Assembly: GCA_963626085.1 (NCBI GenBank)
Contig: CAVFVJ010000035.1
Location: 3,837-67,836, forward strand
Direction: 5' to 3'
DNA: 64,000 nt
DNA from: Colivivens sp963626085
GTDB taxonomy: Bacteria; Bacteroidota; Bacteroidia; Bacteroidales; Bacteroidaceae
Shown here: positions 58,665 through 64,000 of the stretch, one piece after another
How positions within the stretch are numbered: position 1 is the first letter of the stretch
Layout of the letters: each line of letters starts with the position of its first letter
Notes under the pieces: generated by a model
Databases searched by the model: none
What the model saw: the letters and a program-made list of their open reading frames with translations, nothing else
What the model was told of the DNA's origin: nothing
Program-made: the position numbers and the translations under genes

Positions 58665-59794
58665 TTGTTTTCGGGCATCAGTTCCGCAAGTTTCGACTGC
58701 AGTTCTTCCTCACGCAAATCCTTTGCTACAATCACTCCGTTTTGGTCAATCAACACATTGGCAGGAATTGCCTTTATGCCATAGAGAGATGCTGCCTCAC
58801 ATTCCCATCCCTTAAGGTCGGACATCTGTGGCCAAGCCATGCCAAGGTGCTCCAGTCCTGCCAGCCATGCCTTCTTATCGCTGTCGAGCGAAACACCGAT
58901 TATCTCCAGTCCCCTGTCGTGGAACTTCTCATAAGCCTTCACCACGTTAGGCATCTCAGCGCGGCACGGACCACACCATGAAGCCCAGAAGTCGATGAGC
59001 GTGTATTTGTTGTTCTTCACAAACTGACTGACTGAGAGTTTTTCCCCCTCAGGATTTTCCATTGTAAAGTCAGTATATTTAGCGTCCACCGCACTCCTCT
59101 GCTGTGCCTCTATGTCAGCCACTATCATTTTGTAGTTTGGTGTGTCTGGACATTTCAGCTTGAACAGTTCAAGCAGTTCCGTCTTTTCGGCTTCTGTCTC
59201 AGCCCTGTTGTAGATGTCTGCCAGAATCATGTCGCTTACACCTGAAGGCAGATGGTCTATCATGAACTGCTTCTCAGCCTTGTGCATCTCATCGGAGAGT
59301 GAGTCCAGTTCCTTCTGTGCAGCCTCAATCTCTTCAGGAGTACCTTTCCTCTCGCGCACGATATCCCAAGAAGGTTCTTCCAACTTGTTCCACTTGTCCT
59401 CCAAAGCCATATACTCCTTGTAGAGCTTAGACTCCACACCATCGCTCTCCACTACCGGTTTCTTTTCCTCATCCTTGAATATCTGCACCTTGATATTGGC
59501 TTTCTTCTCAAGTATCACGTCAGCCCATCCGCCTACAGCGTCACCATTGTGCAGAGCGATTACATAACGTATGGCGGCTCCGTCATAGCTACCCTTGAAT
59601 TCGAACTGTCCGTTTTTCACCACTGCGGTGTCTGTAGGTACCATTGCAAAAAAGCCCTGCATCTGACACAAGTAAACGGTATCACCGTCAACTGTCCCCT
59701 CTGCGGTTCCTGTAATCACATAACCTTGCTGGCTCTCACATGCAAGGAATGATGTAAGGCACATTGTAAGTGCCATACAAAATAGTTTCTTCAT
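58661..59794 (-). CDS. TlpA/ResA-like thioredoxin lipoprotein with DUF4369-type domain
   Basis: The N-terminus is a lipoprotein signal (ALTMCLTSFLACESQQ). Residues about 25-120 form a DUF4369-like beta domain (GTAEGTVDGDTVYLCQMQ). A helical middle follows, and the C-terminal thioredoxin fold has FWASWCGPCRAEMPNV with the CxxC pair. It is a periplasmic redox protein, common in Bacteroidales, that may reduce disulfides in cytochromes or outer-membrane proteins. It is 377 residues, the usual length. Confidence 0.9.
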   Translation of the reverse strand: MKKLFCMALTMCLTSFLACESQQGYVITGTAEGTVDGDTVYLCQMQGFFAMVPTDTAVVKNGQFEFKGSYDGAAIRYVIALHNGDAVGGWADVILEKKANIKVQIFKDEEKKPVVESDGVESKLYKEYMALEDKWNKLEEPSWDIVRERKGTPEEIEAAQKELDSLSDEMHKAEKQFMIDHLPSGVSDMILADIYNRAETEAEKTELLELFKLKCPDTPNYKMIVADIEAQQRSAVDAKYTDFTMENPEGEKLSVSQFVKNNKYTLIDFWASWCGPCRAEMPNVVKAYEKFHDRGLEIIGVSLDSDKKAWLAGLEHLGMAWPQMSDLKGWECEAASLYGIKAIPANVLIDQNGVIVAKDLREEELQSKLAELMPENK

Positions 59795-59828
59795 CTGTTG
59801 TTATCTGTTTTATTCTTATACTAAAAAA

Positions 59829-60080
59829 CTACTGGTGCATCAGTCTGTCCAAGGTGTCCACCGCCTGCGCCAAATCGTGGGCAAAAGTGGTGTGGTCGAG
59901 CAGGAAGTCCGCCCTACCGTTTGACAGACAGGCATACAGTTCCCTATCCATGCCGTCCACATATCCGCCTATAGCCTGCTCAATGTCATCCTTCTGCCAA
60001 TCAAGTGTAGAATACCTGTACACCCTCTCTTTCTGGTGGAAGAAGCAATATGTGGACTCTATACTGTCTTGTGAAATCAT
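59829..60080 (-). CDS. Small conserved protein, unknown
   Basis: The 83-residue protein starts at an ATG that overlaps the stop of the DUF4250 gene by 4 bp, so it is its operon partner. The middle has YSTLDWQKDDIEQAIGGYVD and the end FAHDLAQAVDTLDRLM. It is mainly helical with no signal peptide. I do not recognise a named family; similar small proteins accompany DUF4250 in Prevotella. Confidence 0.7.
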   Translation of the reverse strand: MISQDSIESTYCFFHQKERVYRYSTLDWQKDDIEQAIGGYVDGMDRELYACLSNGRADFLLDHTTFAHDLAQAVDTLDRLMHQ

Positions 60081-60289
60081 CTGACAGCATCTTTATCGAA
60101 CCCTTCAGGTCTGAACTGCCTTTGGTCTTCACTGTACACATACCCTTCCCCCTCAAGGCGAGCTTTCAGTTCTTTTGGGGTAGTATCGAAACTGTAGCAC
60201 AGTGATTCGAGGGAATCATACTCGTCGTCGCGCAACAGCATATTCACTGCCGACACGAGCATAGCAGGGTCATTTGGTAGTCTGTCCAT
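60077..60289 (-). CDS. DUF4250 protein
   Basis: The ATG at 60289 gives MDRLPNDPAMLVSAVNMLLR, the normal start of DUF4250. The promoter at 60316-60346 lies within the longer open frame and rules out the start at 60373. The 70-residue protein has LESLCYSFDTTPKELKARLEG, which looks like a helix-turn-helix-type fold, and ends with YVYSEDQRQF. Function is unknown. It is coupled with a downstream small gene. Confidence 0.85.
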   Translation of the reverse strand: MDRLPNDPAMLVSAVNMLLRDDEYDSLESLCYSFDTTPKELKARLEGEGYVYSEDQRQFRPEGFDKDAVR

Positions 60290-60315
60290 AGCCAACATTG
60301 TTTGTTTTGCACATG

Positions 60316-60346
60316 CAAAGTTAGAGATTCTACTCCTACACACAAA
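60316..60346 (-). promoter_or_regulatory. Promoter of the DUF4250 operon
   Basis: On the minus strand TTTG (60343-60346), exactly 19 nt, TAACTTTG (60316-60323). It decides the DUF4250 start. Confidence 0.8.
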
Positions 60347-60387
60347 ATTTTGGAGACAAAAAGAGAGTTGCAATTCCTCTAAGCCTA

Positions 60388-61344
60388 CTACAACTTTTCT
60401 ATCTCGTCCTCAGACAAGCCAGACAGTTCTGAAATCATCTTTTTGTCCATACCTCGCTCCAACATTGCCCTAGCTACATCTGCACGACCTTCAGCACGAC
60501 CTTCAGCACGACCTTCCGCACGACCTTCCGCACGACCTTCAGCGCGGCCTTCAGCACGACCTTCAGCACGGCCATCTTGCAAGCCGTCATCATAGCCCGT
60601 CATGATAACGCTACGCTGGTATCGGAGGTTCTCCATGTGACGGACATAGTCATTCTTTTCTTTCACCGACATTTTATCCAAGGCCAAACATTTACGTGCG
60701 TCAGCCAAACCCGGAGCTTTGGCAGAGTCTTCAATCTCACCTGTCTTAAGGAAGCCTATCCACTCGTCAAGATTATTGACAGCAATGTCATCAAAGTTGT
60801 TGACGCAAAGCAGATAGTATTCAGGGAAGATATCTCCAGCTTCGCGGTCTGTGGTCTTGCCCTTCTCAATCACGTCTCCAAAGAACGCTTCGCTCTGTCT
60901 CTTGGACAGTTTCAGCACGTCGTCCGTCTCATGCATACCTCTGAACACCGTCTTGCCGTGATAGACATAATCCTTGGCTTGACCAAGAGTGAAATACACG
61001 ATATTGATGGAATACACCTTCCGCACCTTGTCGTAGTCATCACCCAAACCAATGAAGTCCGTGATAACCTTCGACACTCCATAAAGTATACGGTGGAAAT
61101 ATGTAAGTTCACGCGTGTTCTGAATCTCGAAGATTGCCAACTCCCCTTTCTCGTTCTCTGCGAGGATGTCCACACGGTTGAACTTGTCGTTCTCACTGTA
61201 TTGGTTGGACTCGCTGTCCAAAAAACGCTTGATGGTAAACTTCTCGTTCAAGAGAGAACACATCAGTCCCTCCAACACTGCATAATTAGCCTTGTTGCGG
61301 AGCAACCTCTTCATAGCCCAGTCAAATCGAATGTAGTTTGCCAT
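60388..61344 (-). CDS. Rpn family recombination-promoting nuclease (PD-(D/E)XK)
   Basis: The 318-residue protein has IRFDWAMKRLLRNKANYAVLEG at the start and the nuclease core NRVDILAENEKGELAIFEIQ (Asp, Glu-x-Gln). YGVSKVITDFIGLGDDY and FPEYYLLCVNNFDD follow. This is the PDDEXK_2 family of Bacteroidales, related to E. coli RpnA, which cuts DNA and promotes RecA-independent recombination. A tandem Arg-Ala-Glu-Gly run occupies about residues 257-290 and a short C-terminal helix with a DEIEKL end follows. It is monocistronic. Confidence 0.9.
   Translation of the reverse strand: MANYIRFDWAMKRLLRNKANYAVLEGLMCSLLNEKFTIKRFLDSESNQYSENDKFNRVDILAENEKGELAIFEIQNTRELTYFHRILYGVSKVITDFIGLGDDYDKVRKVYSINIVYFTLGQAKDYVYHGKTVFRGMHETDDVLKLSKRQSEAFFGDVIEKGKTTDREAGDIFPEYYLLCVNNFDDIAVNNLDEWIGFLKTGEIEDSAKAPGLADARKCLALDKMSVKEKNDYVRHMENLRYQRSVIMTGYDDGLQDGRAEGRAEGRAEGRAEGRAEGRAEGRAEGRADVARAMLERGMDKKMISELSGLSEDEIEKL
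60481..60573 (-). repeat. Tandem 12-bp repeat coding RAEG in the Rpn gene
   Basis: About seven copies of a 12-bp unit (plus-strand TTCAGCACGACC and variants) encode Gly-Arg-Ala-Glu. The array is in frame, so slippage would change the length without a frameshift. Confidence 0.9.
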
Positions 61345-61385
61345 AATTTCAACAATTGATGATAAGTTATCAAGTTATGATGCTG

Positions 61386-61417
61386 CAAAGCTACAATTTT
61401 ATCCTGAGACATCCAAA
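61386..61417 (-). promoter_or_regulatory. Promoter of the Rpn gene
   Basis: On the minus strand TTTG (61414-61417), 20 nt, TAGCTTTG (61386-61393). It is 42 nt before the ATG. Confidence 0.7.
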
Positions 61418-61445
61418 CAATCAGACAGAAAATATCGGACTTTGA

Positions 61446-61571
61446 TAGTAGGTGACGTGTCCCACGTCACAACAACAATAACTGACGTGTCCCACGTCAC
61501 AACAACAAACAGCGTGCGGTGGGACAGGTCACAACAGCAAAATAATGTGCGGTGGGACACCGCACCTACTA
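61446..61571. repeat. 126-bp REP/MITE-like element with terminal inverted repeats
   Basis: The ends are TAGTAGGTG (61446-61454) and its complement CACCTACTA (61563-61571). Inside are hairpins GACGTG-TCC-CACGTC at 61454-61468 and 61484-61498, a weaker copy near 61514-61532, and GTGCGGTG-GGA-CACCGCAC at 61547-61565. Further evidence is a second partial copy at 63924. No ORF in it is credible. Confidence 0.8.
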
Positions 61572-61594
61572 GACAGGCACATTTTAGTATGTCA

Positions 61595-63040
61595 TTATAG
61601 TTCAATCTCAGGCTTCACGTCCTCATATTGGGACATGCATCTGCCAATATCTGCACCAATGTACGTAGGGTCGCAGATAAGGTATTTCCTGCCTTCATAC
61701 ACATAGCCGTCCCCATCCAGAGTTTGGTCGGTGAAGCGTATGGCAGTAGCCTCATGTCCGGGGAAGTGCAACAAATGGACATCCAGGCCCAGCACGTTGC
61801 GCACAATGAACGAGAGCAGGATGGCACGGTCTTCGCAGTCGTTGCTCGGGTAATAGAAGTTCTCCTCGATGAAGAACGGTTTCTCGTAGCCAAACTGTTC
61901 GTCGTCAGTGGCATAACCGAAGGCATATTGCATGAAGTGCAGCAAACGGTTTACGGCATCCTTTTCCGACAAGCCCTTGAGCTGTTCCCTCACCTGTCCC
62001 AGAAGTTCGTTCTTGAAGTCAGCGGACATGCACGACTTGGCATATACCGGTATGTCGGTCTGCACGAAACCCTTTGCCACATCAATCGGAGGCTCTGGCA
62101 CAGTTCCCTTCAGTGTCATCACCCCGTCGGTCAACTCATAGTTCTTTTCCCCCTTGGCGGGCATCATGAGACTGCCCACGACCAGGTTGAGGGCATTGCC
62201 AAGATCTGCCCCTTTCGGCAAATCATACGTGGAGAGGGTGGTCAGTCCTTGGCTCACGTCCTTCCCATCGTCATACATGAACACAAAGTACTTTGTTCCA
62301 TCCAGCTCGAGGTAAGGACGCGCATACACCATCTGGCGGAACGGAACGAGCAACAGGAAACGGTCGGGCCGTCCCTTGCCTATCCTCACGTCGAAACCCA
62401 TGTTGGCAAGCAGGTAATGGGTGAGCACCGCACTGGAGTTGTCGTCCCTTGGATAAAGTGCGTCCGCATAGTCATGCACCAACTGGTACGTGAGCCAGTC
62501 GTTGAGGTTGCACCCGGTGCGGTACTGGTTGAGTGCGGATGCCACCTTGTCGTACACGTCACCGTCCTGAAAACTCTGCCACAGCACACTCACGTCATGT
62601 CCCTCCATTCCCCCAAGCGAAGACAGTCTCAACTCCGACGCCCTTGCCTTGAGCGAATAGAAGTCGAACGACACATACTTCTGTACGGGGATGACAGGAA
62701 GGCCCAACTCCGGCATTGTCGGTTCGGGAACAGGCGCCAGAGCTGTCGGGTCAGGCACGTCAGGCACAGGAATCATTGTCACCGGAGTGATGTCCACGGG
62801 AGGAACCCTCGGAGCCGTCTTCGGTTTTTTTTCGGGATAGAATTTCTTGCCTGCAGACAGGTCGTAGTTAACCCACACGGTATCAAGGAAACTCGCATAG
62901 TTGTCGAGTATCTCGCCATGAAAGCCCTGGTAGTCATCGAGCATCCGCTGGCGGAACTGTGCGAAGTCGCTGTCCGTCTGTGCGTCTGCCCCAGATACAC
63001 ACGCTGCCAACAACAGGCATGGAATTATAATTTTCCTCAT
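61595..63040 (-). CDS. Secreted transglutaminase-like protein
   Basis: The 481-residue protein has a signal sequence (RKIIIPCLLLAACVSGADAQ), a Pro-rich stretch (residues about 75-115) and a long beta-type middle. Near the C-terminus NDCEDRAILLSFIVRNVLG, HFPGHEATAIRF and LICDPTYIGADIG give the Cys-His-Asp order of the transglutaminase/papain-like core. It would be periplasmic or surface-bound. Substrate is unknown; a protease or peptidoglycan-type amidase role is possible. It follows the 63057 gene by 16 bp. Confidence 0.75.
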   Translation of the reverse strand: MRKIIIPCLLLAACVSGADAQTDSDFAQFRQRMLDDYQGFHGEILDNYASFLDTVWVNYDLSAGKKFYPEKKPKTAPRVPPVDITPVTMIPVPDVPDPTALAPVPEPTMPELGLPVIPVQKYVSFDFYSLKARASELRLSSLGGMEGHDVSVLWQSFQDGDVYDKVASALNQYRTGCNLNDWLTYQLVHDYADALYPRDDNSSAVLTHYLLANMGFDVRIGKGRPDRFLLLVPFRQMVYARPYLELDGTKYFVFMYDDGKDVSQGLTTLSTYDLPKGADLGNALNLVVGSLMMPAKGEKNYELTDGVMTLKGTVPEPPIDVAKGFVQTDIPVYAKSCMSADFKNELLGQVREQLKGLSEKDAVNRLLHFMQYAFGYATDDEQFGYEKPFFIEENFYYPSNDCEDRAILLSFIVRNVLGLDVHLLHFPGHEATAIRFTDQTLDGDGYVYEGRKYLICDPTYIGADIGRCMSQYEDVKPEIEL

Positions 63041-63056
63041 GTCGAAAGCCGTCCGA

Positions 63057-63710
63057 TCATTTTACTGATTCAGGCACGAACCCCTCACGGACGAACTCAC
63101 TCACCTTCTCGGCGTACTTCCGTGCAGCCTCGCTCTCCTTCATGGCGTTCTCCATGGCACGGATTCGTGCTTTGGTGGCTGCGTCCTCATTGACGATGAA
63201 GTAGGTCTGCATTGCGAAAGTGCCGTCACCGTTGTCACGGATGACAGAGAACGACTCCTGCATCTCGCCCTTGATCTCCTTCTCAACCAAGGTTTCGTAG
63301 GCCGTATAGAAATGGTCGAACTCAGCAGCCACATCGTCACTGCCGGCAAGGTCACTCACGATACGTCCCCTTATCTTGCTGCCAGCCTGACGGGCATACA
63401 GGTTGTATGCATTGTTGACCGCCTGCTGCTTGCCCACGTTCTTTGACTTGAAGCGACTTGCCTCGCCCATCACCTCGTAACCGTTCTCACCAAGGGCTGA
63501 GAGTTTGTCGTAATGGAGCAGCAAAACTACGTCAATGGAACGAGTACTTCCGTAGAGCTTCCATCCCTCCTTCTTCAACTCCTTTTGCTTCTGCTTGTAC
63601 TCCTTCTTGATTGCCTTCTGCAATTGTTTGTTTGAACTCTGCGCTGTAACGGTAGGTACTGCCAGTACCATCGCCAGCAAAAACACGAATAAAGTCCTCA
63701 TTGTCTTCAT
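63057..63710 (-). CDS. Secreted protein, LPP20-like, unknown
   Basis: A signal peptide (RTLFVFLLAMVLAVPTVTAQ) starts a 217-residue protein. A basic helix follows (LQKAIKKEYKQKQKELKKEG, about 30-50). The middle, VMGEASRFKSKNVGKQQAVNNAYNLYARQAG, resembles the A-R-x-x-A pattern of LPP20-type proteins but is not diagnostic. The C-terminal half is helical with many charged residues. It is cotranscribed with the transglutaminase-like gene. Function is unknown. Confidence 0.7.
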   Translation of the reverse strand: MKTMRTLFVFLLAMVLAVPTVTAQSSNKQLQKAIKKEYKQKQKELKKEGWKLYGSTRSIDVVLLLHYDKLSALGENGYEVMGEASRFKSKNVGKQQAVNNAYNLYARQAGSKIRGRIVSDLAGSDDVAAEFDHFYTAYETLVEKEIKGEMQESFSVIRDNGDGTFAMQTYFIVNEDAATKARIRAMENAMKESEAARKYAEKVSEFVREGFVPESVK

Positions 63711-63824
63711 ACGAAATTATTATTTTTGGTTTATCTTGAAAATTTACACTTACAGTTTTTATTGTTGAACTGAAAAAACTATACATCTTACCCCCCTGAG
63801 CTTTCAGTATTGTTTCATACGTCG

Positions 63825-63832
63825 CAAAGATA
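63825..63832 (-). promoter_or_regulatory. -7 box of the 63057-63710 gene
   Basis: The minus-strand TATCTTTG lies about 115 nt before the ATG at 63710. It fits the Bacteroidetes -7 consensus, but no -33 is clear. Confidence 0.5.
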
Positions 63833-63923
63833 ATGGTTTTCTTTTACAGTACACACACATACATCAGAAAAACAAGGGAAATATCTAAAATTTAACCTTC
63901 CCGACCTACCTTTTTCCAAATTA

Positions 63924-63950
63924 TAGTAGGTGACGTGTCCCACGTCACAA
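63924..63950. repeat. Partial second copy of the REP/MITE-like element
   Basis: The left end and first hairpin of the 61446 element recur (TAGTAGGTG, then GACGTG-TCC-CACGTC and ACAACA). The right half is missing or diverged in the remaining sequence. Apart from this, 63711-64000 shows no gene. Confidence 0.8.
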
Positions 63951-64000
63951 CAGCAGAATATTGGGCGTATAGGTCATTTTGCGTGGTATTTTTGACATAC

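Noticed and set aside
61399..61605. 68-codon frame on the minus strand
   Set aside because: It translates the hairpins of the REP/MITE-like element, giving repeated VTWDTS, and has no independent support.
61628..63193. 521-codon open frame on the plus strand
   Set aside because: It is antisense to the transglutaminase-like gene and its product is rich in His, Arg and Cys with no family pattern or signal. The minus-strand frame has a signal peptide and catalytic motifs.

Overview
The window comes from a Bacteroidales genome, most like Prevotella and relatives. The evidence is the promoter type (TTTG, about 19-20 nt, TAnnTTTG, seen many times on both strands), few Shine-Dalgarno sequences, BspA-type leucine-rich repeats, a fimbrillin-like lipoprotein, Porin_10, SLBB/Wza export, and families such as DUF4494, DUF4468, DUF4250, DUF3791/DUF3990 and AAA_14-DUF4143. 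No rRNA, tRNA or CRISPR array was seen.

Layout. 0-3.2 kb: the 3' part of a BspA-like surface protein, a CopZ-like metallochaperone and a CopA-type P-ATPase that lacks most of the nucleotide-binding domain. 3.2-5.2 kb: an accessory island with a broken VbhA-like antitoxin, a DUF3791/DUF3791/DUF3990/DUF3791 toxin-antitoxin-like cassette and an orphan HsdR N-terminal-like protein. 5.2-23.7 kb: a surface polysaccharide locus. A WecA-like initiator reads right. A tight leftward operon of about 14.4 kb carries PglC-like initiator, Wza, Wzz, Wzx, FrhB-like iron-sulfur protein, pyruvyltransferase, acyltransferase, GT4, Wzy and three GT2 enzymes. A DUF4143 ATPase and another GT4 lie beyond it. The operon's promoter is at 23698-23728.

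23.8-33 kb is mostly housekeeping: esterase, an N-domain-less ClpB, panC/panD, mscL, gapA, a DUF362 protein, rpiB, a Crp-family regulator and yggS. 33.5-36.3 kb holds DUF4494, a repeat-rich intergenic region and a tripartite HipBST module flanked by 23-bp direct repeats. 36.3-43.9 kb has DUF4468, a Porin_10 protein, a cyclophilin and pflB/pflA. 44-50 kb supplies sugar nucleotides (gmd, fcl, manA for GDP-fucose; ugd for UDP-glucuronate) and a GT14; gmd is fused in frame to an N-terminal XRE-type helix-turn-helix. 49.9-51.9 kb has a sigma-factor/A1S_2505-like fusion divergent from a VWA protein. 52-64 kb holds a fimbrillin-like lipoprotein with a 52-residue satellite peptide, MFS transporter, GHL10 hydrolase, phospholipase-D protein, ung, a TlpA-like protein, DUF4250, an Rpn nuclease, a REP/MITE-like repeat and two secreted proteins.

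The strongest leads are: (1) the HTH-Gmd fusion with repeated GTCAAGT sites over its own promoter; (2) an array of about 22-bp CAGTTAGAGAAAAATA units found both upstream of the N-domain-less ClpB and in the sigma-macro/VWA divergent region 26 kb away, which suggests a small shared regulon of an AAA+ unfoldase, a VWA protein and a sigma fusion; (3) the P-ATPase without its N-domain; and (4) the accessory toxin-antitoxin modules and their flanking repeats.
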